Assembly (NCBI RefSeq): GCF_003024675.1
Contig: NZ_PYLP01000016.1
Span: forward strand, 1 to 56,789
Direction: 5' to 3'
Origin: Faecalibacillus faecis
Lineage (GTDB): Bacteria > Bacillota_I > Bacilli_A > Erysipelotrichales > Coprobacillaceae
Length of the DNA stretch: 56,789 bases
The position numbers were made by a program, and so were the translations under genes. Positions within the stretch are counted from its first letter, which is position 1. Each line of letters opens with the position of its first letter. Under the pieces are notes generated by a model, which saw nothing but the letters and a program-made list of their open reading frames with translations, did no database searches and was not told the DNA's origin. Positions 25,043 through 33,400 of this stretch are shown one piece after another.

Positions 25043-26668
25043 TCATTCAAATCCTTTCATTTGAAAAGACTCCTCATAATTTTCAACTGGTTCAACATAT
25101 TCACTGATAATATTCAAAGCCTCATCATAGCTTTTCGCATTGAAAGTTATTCTTTCAAACATCTCGTTGGCTTTTTCTTCATACCCTGCACTTTTCAATG
25201 TTCTTGAGGCAATACCCATAAGATTAAAAATATTTCCATCTTCACCTATCATCTTTGCCTTTGGTCGTTCTTCTTCAAGAAGACCATATGCCTGTTTATT
25301 TTCCATAGCTTTATAAATCTCCCTTCTATAATGAACATCCATATAAAAAAGACCTGCAGATAAATTTCTACAAGCCTTTACTAGATTATTTCTGTTATTT
25401 CCTTTAACACAGTTTTTATAGTCAGCTACTGACTGACAAACATTTTCAAACAACTTTTTTGTATTGCCATTGTCCCTATAACTTCTATAATCCTGTTTTA
25501 AATATGACCAGACTGGTGAATTATCTGATAATGGATGAGAGAATCCTAAAAGAGAATGCTCATGGATCATTGTCATTTTTAAAAGTCTATCCAACTGTGC
25601 CTGAAACTTAAAATCATCTCGTGGTTCTTTTCCATTAAAAGAATAATAAAACTTGGCAAAAAGCGAATCAAATTCATCTTCTTGAAATTTGTCTTTTACA
25701 ATTGTTTTAAAATCACTTTTGATATTTGAAACATATTTCATTGCTTCCTGATATTTGGGACTGTCCGTTGATTTAATAAATTCAACATTATTTTGTTCTT
25801 TCAGATCTTCATTAAAATCTTTATTTCTTGCTCGAATACATGAAATAGTGTAACTGCCTTTTTCATTTAGAAAATCACTTATTCTCTCTGCTCCTTCGAT
25901 ACCTGCAATATCATGATCCAGACACAAATAAATTTTATTAATATTTGGGTGAACATCTAAAAAATGATCTAGTCCTATTTTAGAAAGTCCATTCAAAGCA
26001 ATATAACTGTTTTCCATCCAATTCGCTTTGTTTAAAGAAATATAGGAAAGCATATCAATAGGTGCTTCAAAAACATAAACCTTGTTGGATGATCCTTTAT
26101 AATGAAACGGATATAATGGATCAGAGCCTTCTATATTTCCTCTAAATGACTGATTTTTACCATAAGTTGCAGTACCTCTTTTATGCCCATGACGAGCCAC
26201 ACCATTTTCATCCAAACCAACAAATACAGCATTGTGATATTCCTTATCTTCGTAGATCAAACCTTTTCTTACAAATTCATCAATGACTTCCTTATCAAGA
26301 AATCTTGTGTTCAAAAGATATCCATAGACCCTGTTTAAAGTTTCATTTTTTTCAGGAAGTTTAAATTCTGCCTTCTCAGTTTTTTCATAAGGAACTGACA
26401 TTTGAAGATCACCCACATTAGATAGAAGAAATTCCACAGCCTGCTTAAAATTATAGTTAAAATATCTTTGAACAAACGCTATTGGATAACCACCTGCTTC
26501 TGCCTTCCAATCATAAAAGCGATTACCTCTTACAGTAATACTTGTATGCCTTGCCCATCTCATATCCTTTCCTGATTTTATGAGTGCTTCACCTTGCATT
26601 TGAAGAAAAGATGCAATATCAACTGAATTAGCCATTGCAATCTGTTCTTCACTGAACATTCGTGCCAT
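25043..26668 (-). CDS. Toprim-domain primase-like protein (DUF3991 type)
   Basis: 541 aa, starting behind GGAGGCATCAGTA. N-terminal ~100 residues match DUF3991 (VDIASFLQMQGE, SGKDMRWARHTSITVRG, DWKAEAGGYPIAFVQRYF). A toprim domain follows at ~200-290: VYVFEAPIDMLSY with the metal-binding Glu, then YLCLDHDIAGIEGA with the DxD. The C-terminal ~230 residues are helical and not recognised. Such proteins accompany relaxases in Tn1549-like ICEs and may prime the transferred strand. The ATG overlaps the stop of the small basic ORF upstream (TAATG). Confidence 0.88.
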   Translation of the reverse strand: MARMFSEEQIAMANSVDIASFLQMQGEALIKSGKDMRWARHTSITVRGNRFYDWKAEAGGYPIAFVQRYFNYNFKQAVEFLLSNVGDLQMSVPYEKTEKAEFKLPEKNETLNRVYGYLLNTRFLDKEVIDEFVRKGLIYEDKEYHNAVFVGLDENGVARHGHKRGTATYGKNQSFRGNIEGSDPLYPFHYKGSSNKVYVFEAPIDMLSYISLNKANWMENSYIALNGLSKIGLDHFLDVHPNINKIYLCLDHDIAGIEGAERISDFLNEKGSYTISCIRARNKDFNEDLKEQNNVEFIKSTDSPKYQEAMKYVSNIKSDFKTIVKDKFQEDEFDSLFAKFYYSFNGKEPRDDFKFQAQLDRLLKMTMIHEHSLLGFSHPLSDNSPVWSYLKQDYRSYRDNGNTKKLFENVCQSVADYKNCVKGNNRNNLVKACRNLSAGLFYMDVHYRREIYKAMENKQAYGLLEEERPKAKMIGEDGNIFNLMGIASRTLKSAGYEEKANEMFERITFNAKSYDEALNIISEYVEPVENYEESFQMKGFE

Positions 26669-26781
26669 TACTGATGCCTCCTTGCTTTTTTCTTTTTATT
26701 TTGCTTTTTGCCTTTGATTGACTTTACTTTCATAGACTCATCTTTTTGTATATGCTTAATACTTTTAATTTTATCCTTCAT
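26668..26781 (-). CDS. Small highly basic protein, 37 aa
   Basis: ATG 26781 lies eight bases after AAAGGTG. The product has about half Lys/Arg (GKKQNKKKKARRHQ at the end). Its stop overlaps the start of the toprim gene (TAATG) and the relaxase gene is 22 bases upstream, so it is translated within the operon. It might bind nucleic acid at the relaxosome or only couple translation of the toprim protein. Confidence 0.6.
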   Translation of the reverse strand: MKDKIKSIKHIQKDESMKVKSIKGKKQNKKKKARRHQ

Positions 26782-26803
26782 ATCTTTCACCTTTTTCTTC
26801 AAA

Positions 26804-28747
26804 TTAAAAACGAAGTGAATGATCATCTTCTCTATGTCCCGTTGCACTTCGTTTTCTTATTAATTTCTGTTTGAGTTTATGTTCGACTCCTGTAAGAATG
26901 GTATTTCTTATTGGCAACTCATTTTCAATGATTCTTCCAATATGACGAAACATTCTTGTTGTCATCATACTTAATGGAACTTCTTTTATATCATCTATAT
27001 GATCTAAAAAATATTGAGCGTATTCATTTCCATTTTCAGCGGCCAATGTTAATAGTTTTATAGCTCTCTCTTTATCCTTTTCAACATCTTTTCCTAAAAG
27101 GTACATTTTGCCTAAATAATACTGTGCATATTCATTTCTATATTCACAAGCTTTATTCAAATAATAAATTCCTTGCTCTACATTCTTTTCAGTAACTTCA
27201 CCTTCAACAAGAATTTTACCAATTTTAAATTGTGCTACTGAAAAATTTTCATTTGCCGACTGATAAAGATAATGAACATACAAATCATTATCTCCTAATT
27301 CCCTATAGATATTTGCTAGTCGGTTATAAGCAAATTTGTTATCACCACTTTGTTTATAACACTCTATTGCCTTATCCAAATCACGATCTACATAGAATCC
27401 ATCATGATAGATTTTGCCAAGTATATATTTAGCTAATGGAAGTTCACATTTTTCAAGCCATTCTATACTTTCTGGAATCATTTCAAATTCATTGTTTTTA
27501 ATTGCTAAATTGATATCACCTATTTTTCTATAGTCACGTCTTATTTTATATCCTTCCAACAAACTTTTTTCTTCATTAAATTCCATACCTGATTCATTAG
27601 TCACATCATCCAATTCACTATTGCCGAAATTGTGAATATCTTCAAAATCCTGCATGACCATATTTAAAATCATATTCTTGATGCTTTTAAATTCTTTTTG
27701 TTCAAGTAGTGGTAAACGTTCAAGGACAGTGTCATTATATGTTTCATTGACTTGTTGTTTATACAGATACCATTGTTCATAGAGCTGTGCTATATTTTTA
27801 TCCTTTTCCAACTCTCTTAAAATGTCGTTGATGATCTGCTTTGATTCCTTTGGAATATAGGCATACATCATTCTTCCATGATAATCTTTCAAGCTCATTT
27901 TTAGTTTTAAAAGGTCATTAAAGATCTGCGAACTGTCAAAATGTTCATGATCCATTCCATTTAAAATTTCAACGACTTTTTCTTTACTGTATTTTTTTAT
28001 TTCATCTCGATTGGCAGTCTGATTTTCATAAATATGTAAAAGATCATTTTTAAAAATACTTCCAGCATACTGTTTTCTGATTGACTCTATTCCTTTTTTA
28101 GTTAAATAACCCTCTTTAGGATTCTTTGAATAGGCAACCATATGAATATGAGGATGATGACCTTCATTATGAAAAGCAGCAAACCATTTGAGATTGTTCG
28201 GATCTATCTTCATTGCCTTTGCCAGATCATTTCTTTTTTCCTGACAAAGTGACATCCAGCTTTGAACTGAATCAAAGCCTAAACGGGTAGCATCCTCTCT
28301 TTTTATAGAAATGATATGTGTCCAGACGTTGCCTTCATGTTCTCCTATTTCTTTGACAACATCACTCAGTTCAAATTGAAGACCTGCATCTGAAAACAAA
28401 CCATGCTCACCAAGTTTTTCTACTCTAGGACGATGTGAAATATAATCTATATAATTTTCCTTTGTTGTAATATCATCAAGATTAGTATCAATCACACTCG
28501 ATATAAATTCACTGGCATTTTCTCTTGTTGGATTTTCTTTGAAATCATTATATTCAAACATTCCTGTTGCAGTTGGATAATCCTTTATAAGCTGTTGAAT
28601 AAGTTTCTGCTGTTTCTTTGTTGCCTTCATATTTCCATAATCACTTTTAAACTTTTCTACACCTTCTCTGGTAGCAATATAATTCACATAATATTCTTTA
28701 TGACTTTTACCTTTCATATATCCTGACTTAACAATAATTCTTACCAT
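26804..28747 (-). CDS. MobP3-like relaxase with C-terminal Sel1 repeats
   Basis: 647 aa from ATG 28747. The N-terminal half is the relaxase: VRIIVKSGYMKGKSHKEYYV at the start, then YISHRPRVEKLGEHGLF, and the metal triad FHNEGHHPHIHMVAYS (residues ~192-207). The nick-forming Tyr is probably in the first third. From ~residue 440 to 600 there are four Sel1-like repeats (KYILGKIYHDG, AQFKIGKILVEG, AQYYLGKMYLLG and ANENGNEYAQYF-type), a protein-contact module. It cleaves oriT and leads the strand through the channel. It starts the relaxase operon, after a terminator. Confidence 0.92.
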   Translation of the reverse strand: MVRIIVKSGYMKGKSHKEYYVNYIATREGVEKFKSDYGNMKATKKQQKLIQQLIKDYPTATGMFEYNDFKENPTRENASEFISSVIDTNLDDITTKENYIDYISHRPRVEKLGEHGLFSDAGLQFELSDVVKEIGEHEGNVWTHIISIKREDATRLGFDSVQSWMSLCQEKRNDLAKAMKIDPNNLKWFAAFHNEGHHPHIHMVAYSKNPKEGYLTKKGIESIRKQYAGSIFKNDLLHIYENQTANRDEIKKYSKEKVVEILNGMDHEHFDSSQIFNDLLKLKMSLKDYHGRMMYAYIPKESKQIINDILRELEKDKNIAQLYEQWYLYKQQVNETYNDTVLERLPLLEQKEFKSIKNMILNMVMQDFEDIHNFGNSELDDVTNESGMEFNEEKSLLEGYKIRRDYRKIGDINLAIKNNEFEMIPESIEWLEKCELPLAKYILGKIYHDGFYVDRDLDKAIECYKQSGDNKFAYNRLANIYRELGDNDLYVHYLYQSANENFSVAQFKIGKILVEGEVTEKNVEQGIYYLNKACEYRNEYAQYYLGKMYLLGKDVEKDKERAIKLLTLAAENGNEYAQYFLDHIDDIKEVPLSMMTTRMFRHIGRIIENELPIRNTILTGVEHKLKQKLIRKRSATGHREDDHSLRF

Positions 28748-28766
28748 AATCTTTACCAAATAAAAA

Positions 28767-28789
28767 AGGAAACCTTTTTAAAGTTTCCT
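28767..28789 (-). terminator. Terminator before the relaxase gene
   Basis: Arms AGGAAAC (28767-28773) and GTTTCCT (28783-28789), followed on the minus strand by six T. It ends the unit that stops at 28802, and only 20 bases separate it from the relaxase start, so some read-through is likely. Confidence 0.8.
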
Positions 28790-28801
28790 AACATATACTT
28801 C

Positions 28802-29095
28802 CTATCTTCTATTTAAAAATACATCTGCAAGATCATATCCCAAATACAATGCCTCTTTAAAAATAACTATTTCATTTTCAATTTCTATTTCTGATGAACA
28901 TCCTATCCATTCTTCATTTATTTTGTTTGCTTCTTCCTCACCATATACTTGTATCAATGCCTTCATAATTTTTTTATGAATTTCATCTCTGATTTTATTT
29001 AACTCACATTTTTTTGAAGAATCCTTTCTAGTATTTTCATAGAATAAGTCATCTCCATAATAAAGTTGTTTTATAAATTCATCCTGTTTTGACAT
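28802..29095 (-). CDS. DUF6809-like small protein
   Basis: 97 aa from ATG 29095, chosen for AAGGAA before it. The beginning (EFIKQLYYGDDLFYENT) and end (IVIFKEALYLGYDLADVFL) fit the pattern of DUF6809 proteins found in Firmicute ICEs, with a charged helical middle. Function unknown. It sits between the RHH gene and the relaxase gene. Confidence 0.6.
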   Translation of the reverse strand: MSKQDEFIKQLYYGDDLFYENTRKDSSKKCELNKIRDEIHKKIMKALIQVYGEEEANKINEEWIGCSSEIEIENEIVIFKEALYLGYDLADVFLNRR

Positions 29096-29155
29096 GTAGA
29101 TCATTCCTTTCTAGACGACATACTATCACAACAGTTTTTATATAGCTATTATGAA

Positions 29156-29554
29156 TCAGGAACCTTTTTGATATTTATTTATTTCTTCAAAACTTATCTT
29201 GCCATTGGTTGCTTTAACTTCGTTCATACACTTCACTCTTAATTTTTTAAGAGTGTCATTATCAACATCAGCTATTGCTGATAGAACATTCATGACCATT
29301 GAAAGCTCTACAGTATTTTTATATAGCAATTTTGAAATACGATCTTCACTTGATTTAACAGTTCCTTGAACTGCACTTGAAATAGCAACAGGCAAATACT
29401 GATTTTCCAACGTTGAGCGATTGTAACCATCATAAAACATAATTGCTCTTTCAATAAACTCACTTCGACTTTTGCTGTCATCTGTTTTTGTCATTTCATC
29501 CAGTCTGTCCATCACATCTTGACTTAGCCAAATCGTTGTTCTTTTCTTATTCAC
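29156..29554 (-). CDS. Ribbon-helix-helix protein, probable relaxosome accessory factor
   Basis: 132 aa. The first ~50 residues form an RHH (CopG/MetJ-type) domain: KRTTIWLSQDVMDRLDEM as beta strand and helix, then SRSEFIERAIMFYDGY. The rest is helical. In conjugative elements RHH proteins bind oriT-proximal repeats and recruit the relaxase, and they repress their own promoter. Phased 11-bp repeats are located 167 bases upstream (29721-29750). It is the first gene after the gene-poor region. Confidence 0.85.
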   Translation of the reverse strand: MNKKRTTIWLSQDVMDRLDEMTKTDDSKSRSEFIERAIMFYDGYNRSTLENQYLPVAISSAVQGTVKSSEDRISKLLYKNTVELSMVMNVLSAIADVDNDTLKKLRVKCMNEVKATNGKISFEEINKYQKGS

Positions 29555-29579
29555 ATTTTATTTTCCTCCAATAAAAAAA

Positions 29580-29595
29580 GGATACCTTTGTATCC
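29580..29595. terminator. Hairpin with flanking A and T runs upstream of the RHH gene
   Basis: Perfect arms GGATAC (29580-29585) and GTATCC (29590-29595) with loop CTTT. Seven A on the left and a GTTTTT on the right make it a possible terminator in both directions. It would attenuate transcription entering the RHH gene. Confidence 0.65.
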
Positions 29596-29720
29596 GTTTT
29601 TCTCTATTATATATAATTTTAAATTTATCAATTTTATTATTCTGTTTATAATTTTACATTCATTTTTTCATCAAATATTCTTGAATTTTCAAGCAATCAG
29701 AAATGACCCCATTTGTGTCG

Positions 29721-29750
29721 TAGGTAGTGCATAGGTAGTTAATAGGTAGT
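29721..29750. repeat. Three phased 11-bp direct repeats (TAGGTAGT)
   Basis: TAGGTAGT starts at 29721, 29732 and 29743, an exact 11-base period, so all copies face the same side of the helix. It is next to the RHH gene and 22 bases from the antitoxin promoter. Probable binding site of the RHH protein or part of oriT. Confidence 0.75.
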
Positions 29751-29771
29751 TATTCTCAATACACTGGTATA

Positions 29772-29800
29772 TTGACTTTCAGTTTTGTATAAACTATAAT
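29772..29800 (+). promoter_or_regulatory. Strong promoter of the antisense RNA
   Basis: TTGACT (29772-29777), 17 bases, then a consensus TATAAT (29795-29800). The near-perfect match and the downstream terminator define a short plus-strand transcript starting near 29807. Confidence 0.85.
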
Positions 29801-29806
29801 GTAGTT

Positions 29807-29905
29807 GAGAAAAGGAACTGCCAGTAAGCGGTTGTCCTTGGATTTTGTATTTTTGTTAAAATAACTAACTCATACTTTGACCAGGAGTGAGGTAGTTATT
29901 TTTTT
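29807..29905 (+). ncRNA. RatA-like antisense RNA antitoxin
   Basis: About 100 nt from the promoter at 29772 to the T run near 29901-29906. Hairpin one: AAGG-AACTGC (29812-29821) pairs with GCGGTT-gt-CCTT (29828-29839). The terminator hairpin pairs 29859-29872 with 29888-29901, one mismatch, followed by eight T. Its last part overlaps the 3' end and stop codon of the toxin gene on the other strand, as in the TxpA/RatA system of B. subtilis, where the RNA pairs with the toxin message. No protein is encoded. The pairing target is an inference from the overlap. Confidence 0.8.
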
Positions 29906-30012
29906 TCACTTTTATCAATTATGATAAGAAGTAATTTAATAACAAGCATCATTAAAGACACGACAAGTGTTAAACAAGTTAACACTACCATGACTGTTTC
30001 ATATGTTGTCAT
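29896..30012 (-). CDS. Holin-like type I toxin (TxpA family), 38 aa
   Basis: ATG 30012 lies eight bases after GGAGG. The product starts MTTYETVMVVLTCLTLVVSL and has one long hydrophobic helix followed by a charged end DKSEKK. This is the pattern of the putative holin-like toxins (TxpA/BsrG type) common in Firmicutes, which damage the membrane when expressed. The stop codon lies inside the terminator stem of the antisense RNA on the opposite strand. The pair would stabilise the element by killing cells that lose it. It is too short for usual ORF thresholds. Confidence 0.82.
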   Translation of the reverse strand: MTTYETVMVVLTCLTLVVSLMMLVIKLLLIIIDKSEKK

Positions 30013-30065
30013 TCGCATCACCTCCGTTTTTCATATTTTCCCAAAACTTCTAGGAATGTGAATTT

Positions 30066-30353
30066 CGAAGGATTGCGTACCTTCGTCATGACGACCAAGG
30101 ATAACCACCTACCGTATACGGCTGTTCCATTTATGATTATAACATATCACATATTTTCAAACTACATTTTTCGTCAAAATTCTGCTTACGCTGTTTTTGA
30201 CGACCTGTTATCTCCTGTTGTTTCTAGGAGAACATTTAATATACAACGCCACTATTGACGCACTGTCTTCAATAATGACGTTGTTTTTCTTTTGTGAACT
30301 TCTTTGAAACAACGGGCATTGCCCGTTGTTGTAAGGTGAAGCGACGTCGCTTC
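30066..30353. repeat. Palindrome-rich non-coding region, candidate oriT or structured RNA
   Basis: Eight inverted repeats in 290 bases: CGAAGG/CCTTCG (30066-30085), CGTCATGACG (30084-30093), CCGTATACGG (30112-30121), TCGTCAAAA/TTTTGACGA (30171-30203), CTCCT/AGGAG (30212-30230), ACAACG..TATTGA / TCAATA..CGTTGT (30243-30284), AACAACGGGC/GCCCGTTGTT (30308-30330) and the perfect 16-mer GAAGCGACGTCGCTTC (30338-30353). The base composition is richer in G+C than the surroundings. A plus-strand frame at 30058-30258 runs through the palindromes and is not called. The position, between mobilisation genes, fits oriT or a single-strand origin. Confidence 0.6.
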
Positions 30354-30361
30354 TTTAACCT

Positions 30362-30515
30362 GCACACGCCACATCTTTTAAAAGTTACCCTTATTTTTCA
30401 ATTCAAATTGGACATTCTATCCATCTGTTTTGAAAAATCTTTAAAATAAGGGCACACGTTTTTAAACAAATAAAATTGGCATACTTATTCCATATTTCTA
30501 TAAAAAGCGCACACG
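30362..30515. repeat. GCACACG repeats and an inverted repeat upstream of the RHH/relaxase region
   Basis: GCACACG occurs at 30362, 30452 and 30509 in the same orientation. Between the first two, CCCTTATTTT (30388-30397) and AAAATAAGGG (30443-30452) form perfect arms. They extend the structured region towards the DUF6103 gene and could contain a nick site or protein-binding sites. Confidence 0.5.
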
Positions 30516-30553
30516 ATCAAAATTTACCGCCAAACACTCCTTGATACATTGAT

Positions 30554-30784
30554 TTATGGATGTTCCTCAATGATCGTTCTAGGCTTTTTACTAACGACAG
30601 GTTCATCTCCTTCTAATTCTTCAATGAATTCTCTAACCTCTGGTTTGACGTGTTTTTTATAGATTTGATTCAAGCTTTCCATAATTTCTACTTCAAGTGT
30701 TGTATTTTTCTTTGCAAGATTTGAGTTGATTGCTCGAACTCTTGCTTCAGGATATTTTATTTTTATCTCTTTTTGTTTAACCAT
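30554..30784 (-). CDS. DUF6103-family protein
   Basis: 76 aa. After a basic start, ARVRAINSNLAKKNTTLEVE is followed by a helix and by YKKHVKPEVREFIEELEGDE, matching the DUF6103 pattern seen in Tn1549-like ICEs. The family is small, helical and of unknown function; the fold may be RHH-like. It is the last gene of the transfer operon before the structured region, two bases after the preceding gene. Confidence 0.75.
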   Translation of the reverse strand: MVKQKEIKIKYPEARVRAINSNLAKKNTTLEVEIMESLNQIYKKHVKPEVREFIEELEGDEPVVSKKPRTIIEEHP

Positions 30785-30786
30785 TT

Positions 30787-31395
30787 TTAAAACCCCCTTA
30801 TCGTTATTTCAATTTTTTCAAACACTTCTTGCTGCTCGATTTCCTCTAATTCATGAAATCTTTCTTTATATTCATTGACCTGTTCATCGGTTAAAGAAAC
30901 TAGATCTTCTGATCCATCATCTCCTGCAATAAAAAAAGTGCCAGCAATAACATCTCTGCCAACACGTCTGTTTGCCTGTAAATTCATGAGTTTTCCTTCC
31001 TCGTTACAGACAAGAACAGTATTATCATTCAAGTCGATTTCTTCAATTAGACCGCCAACAACTCTTTGCATACCATCCAATGTATTTTCTATATATTCAA
31101 CTTTTGGTTCTTTCATCGGTTCAACAACGAGTACACGTATTTTTTCATCGGCTTCTCGTATTTTCTCCTGATTTTGAACACTTTCAATAACATAGAAGCT
31201 GTCTTCACCTACAATAAGACCTAAACTTTGACCATTATCCCACTTCATATGGATCGTTCCCATATCATCAACTGTTTCTACAGTTCCTAATGTTCCAGAG
31301 GGAACAGGATGATGAGGATCGTCCATAGAATTGAGCATAAGCCTTGTTCCCTTTGGATATTTCTGTTTGATTTCCTTAATTTTATCTTGATTCAT
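30787..31395 (-). CDS. DUF4314/DUF3846 protein of the transfer region
   Basis: 202 aa from ATG 31395, behind AAGGAGGTGAGGAAA. The N-terminal ~70 residues match DUF4314 (SMDDPHHPVPSGTLGTV, MGTIHMKWDNG), a small SH3-like barrel. The C-terminal part from ~85 matches DUF3846 (IRVLVVEPMKEPKVEYI, QRVVGGLIEEI, VCNEEGKLMNLQANRRV, IAGTFFI). Both occur, alone or fused, in ICEs and are not characterised. It is co-transcribed with the neighbouring genes. Confidence 0.85.
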   Translation of the reverse strand: MNQDKIKEIKQKYPKGTRLMLNSMDDPHHPVPSGTLGTVETVDDMGTIHMKWDNGQSLGLIVGEDSFYVIESVQNQEKIREADEKIRVLVVEPMKEPKVEYIENTLDGMQRVVGGLIEEIDLNDNTVLVCNEEGKLMNLQANRRVGRDVIAGTFFIAGDDGSEDLVSLTDEQVNEYKERFHELEEIEQQEVFEKIEITIRGF

Positions 31396-31408
31396 TTTCC
31401 TCACCTCC

Positions 31409-31816
31409 TTACATTTGCAAACTAAAATTTATTTTATTTTCCTGTTCGATATTCAACAGATCAACTTGAAAATTATCCTTAATAAACTCATTGACTTTGC
31501 CTGTTGGATGTCCTATATCTCCATCATCAAAATCACTTTGAAGTTGCATCGCAACAGAATTGATAAGTTCCATAAGATAATCTCTGGAATATTCTGTATT
31601 AGGAAACACCTTGTTGATATAAATACCATTTGTATCAAACAGTACCAAGCCATTGTGCTTTATAGAGATTTCAAGATCACCAAACATCCCTGCATTCTGT
31701 ACAAAATTTCCAATTTCTTCATACTGAAGATCTATACATTTTTCATGATCCGTTTTTAAACAGCCAACATATTCTGTATGCAAGTAGTTCTTTATAAATT
31801 CATTTTGTTCATTCAT
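31409..31816 (-). CDS. Transfer-region hypothetical protein, 135 aa
   Basis: No family recognised with confidence. It is a soluble, acidic protein with no signal or membrane segment. Middle motif: LEISIKHNGLVLFDTNGIYI. It lies two bases downstream of the NlpC/P60 hydrolase gene and 13 before the DUF4314 gene, so it belongs to the transfer operon. Confidence 0.65.
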   Translation of the reverse strand: MNEQNEFIKNYLHTEYVGCLKTDHEKCIDLQYEEIGNFVQNAGMFGDLEISIKHNGLVLFDTNGIYINKVFPNTEYSRDYLMELINSVAMQLQSDFDDGDIGHPTGKVNEFIKDNFQVDLLNIEQENKINFSLQM

Positions 31817-31818
31817 TG

Positions 31819-32892
31819 CTATCGTCCTTCCATCATATTCAGTCTGTAATAACCACTCCAGTAAGACACAGTATTCATGGCAACATTGCTGTCGTTACTG
31901 TTTTCATGTATCCACACAGCTTCACCTTTTGCATTATTTCCTGCATAGATTCCCACATGAGTTGTCTTTCCTGATTTGTTAATTAAAAAGGCAAGATCAC
32001 CCGCTTTGAGATCTTGCTTTGCTATTTTTTTGCACATTTTTATCTGTCCTGATGTATTTGTATTGCCAAGATTATTGTTCATAACAGTCCAATAGACCCA
32101 GTCTACAAAATGTGAACAGTCCAGTCCTTTTTTATTTCTTCCTTTGCTGTCTGGTGCAACAGTTACTCCAAAATCATTACCATCATATCCTGCACACTTG
32201 GCAGAACCACCCCAGTAATAAGGTATCTTTCCAACAGCATCCGCAGCCTGCATCACTATTTTCTTTCTGATTTCACTTGTATCTTCAGGCATATTTTTTA
32301 TCAGTTCATCCATCTGCTCTTTGGAAAGTGTTGTGACTGTTTTTCCATCATTTCCAATCAATGCACCATAACAGGTTTCCATTGACTTTTTTGTATCTTT
32401 CAGCAGTTTTTCATTCAGGTTCTTTTCTAGACTGGCATAGATGACGGCGTTTACAGAAGTAGGGACTTTGACTTCTTCACCCTCTGTAAAACTGTTGACC
32501 CATACCTCTGCCATTTCATCTGAAAATACTTTATGCTGTGAAGAAACCATATAACCAATAAAATACCCTTTGACCTGATAAATATTAAGCGATGATCCAT
32601 TTGTAAAAGTCTGATTAATTTTGTCAATATGACTGTCAATCAACACAAGTCCATCCTGTATTTCCTGAACATATTGCTTCATTTCACCTGTAAGTTCACT
32701 AATTGGATTGCCTTCAAACAGATCCGTTACAAGATTGTGATTGAATGAAATACCATCTGAAAAAATAGCACCAATTAAAACAGTAATAGCAACAAATGGT
32801 GAAACAATAACAACAGCTACATTTCTGACAAACTTCCTGCCATCATCACTGCTAAAAAAAGACAGAGCTAACTTTATAAGTTTTGTTTTCAT
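31819..32892 (-). CDS. NlpC/P60 cell-wall hydrolase of the conjugation machinery
   Basis: 357 aa. One membrane helix near residues 22-45 (VAVVIVSPFVAITVLIGAIF) anchors it; the middle ~180 residues are exposed. The C-terminal ~120 residues are a peptidase C40 domain: catalytic Cys in GLDCSHFVDW, His in THVGIYAG and a third polar residue in VWIHENS. Such proteins open the peptidoglycan for the transfer channel (compare Orf14 of Tn916). The start overlaps the stop of the GGCT gene by one base (TAATG). Confidence 0.92.
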   Translation of the reverse strand: MKTKLIKLALSFFSSDDGRKFVRNVAVVIVSPFVAITVLIGAIFSDGISFNHNLVTDLFEGNPISELTGEMKQYVQEIQDGLVLIDSHIDKINQTFTNGSSLNIYQVKGYFIGYMVSSQHKVFSDEMAEVWVNSFTEGEEVKVPTSVNAVIYASLEKNLNEKLLKDTKKSMETCYGALIGNDGKTVTTLSKEQMDELIKNMPEDTSEIRKKIVMQAADAVGKIPYYWGGSAKCAGYDGNDFGVTVAPDSKGRNKKGLDCSHFVDWVYWTVMNNNLGNTNTSGQIKMCKKIAKQDLKAGDLAFLINKSGKTTHVGIYAGNNAKGEAVWIHENSNDSNVAMNTVSYWSGYYRLNMMEGR

Positions 32893-33383
32893 TACTGTCT
32901 GACATCTCTATAACCATAAGGATACATTGCTGCTTCTGTTTGATTTAAAACAGTTTCTTTCATTTTTTCAACAGCCTCATCTAAATACTTTTCATCAAGA
33001 GAACAGTCTTTATATCCTTGCTTGATTATTTCATAGTATTCCTTACCTGGTACTCCATATTCATAACCATCATTCATCACATAAAACATCGCCTCAGTTG
33101 TAATTGTTCCATTAGAAATTCTCAAATTTTTCTTTTCGTAGAGGTGTGGATAACCCTCATAGCGATCAAGAAAATGCTCATCGTTTTCTGAAATTTCCCA
33201 AATACCTACAGGTACTTCCATTCCCTTTTTTGGTTCTACTGTCGCAACTGCATTGCTTTTATTTCCTCTAAACACCATTTCATAATTTGACAACATGCCT
33301 GTTCCAACCAGTTTAGCATCTGGACATCTGTGTGCCATCTGCTCCCTGTTTAAATTACTGCCATAAGCCACATAATATTTCAT
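32892..33383 (-). CDS. Gamma-glutamylcyclotransferase-like (AIG2/GGCT) protein
   Basis: 163 aa. YYVAYGSNLN at the start is the substrate-loop motif of the family, and FLDRYEGYPHLYEK holds the catalytic Glu; both are present. GGCT enzymes cleave gamma-glutamyl bonds to release 5-oxoproline. It is encoded directly between an amidoligase gene and the NlpC/P60 gene. In this context it may hydrolyse the isopeptide or gamma-glutamyl product made by the amidoligase, an association described in surveys of amidoligase families. Confidence 0.9.
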   Translation of the reverse strand: MKYYVAYGSNLNREQMAHRCPDAKLVGTGMLSNYEMVFRGNKSNAVATVEPKKGMEVPVGIWEISENDEHFLDRYEGYPHLYEKKNLRISNGTITTEAMFYVMNDGYEYGVPGKEYYEIIKQGYKDCSLDEKYLDEAVEKMKETVLNQTEAAMYPYGYRDVRQ

Positions 33384-33400
33384 TCTTTTCTGTTCCTCCT

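Noticed and set aside
30058-30258. Plus-strand ORF of 66 codons through the palindromic region
   Set aside because: It has no ribosome binding site and its codons coincide with inverted repeats; the structure explains the open frame better than coding.
29721-30515. CRISPR array
   Set aside because: The repeats are 7-8 bases with no regular spacers, and no cas genes are present anywhere in the window.
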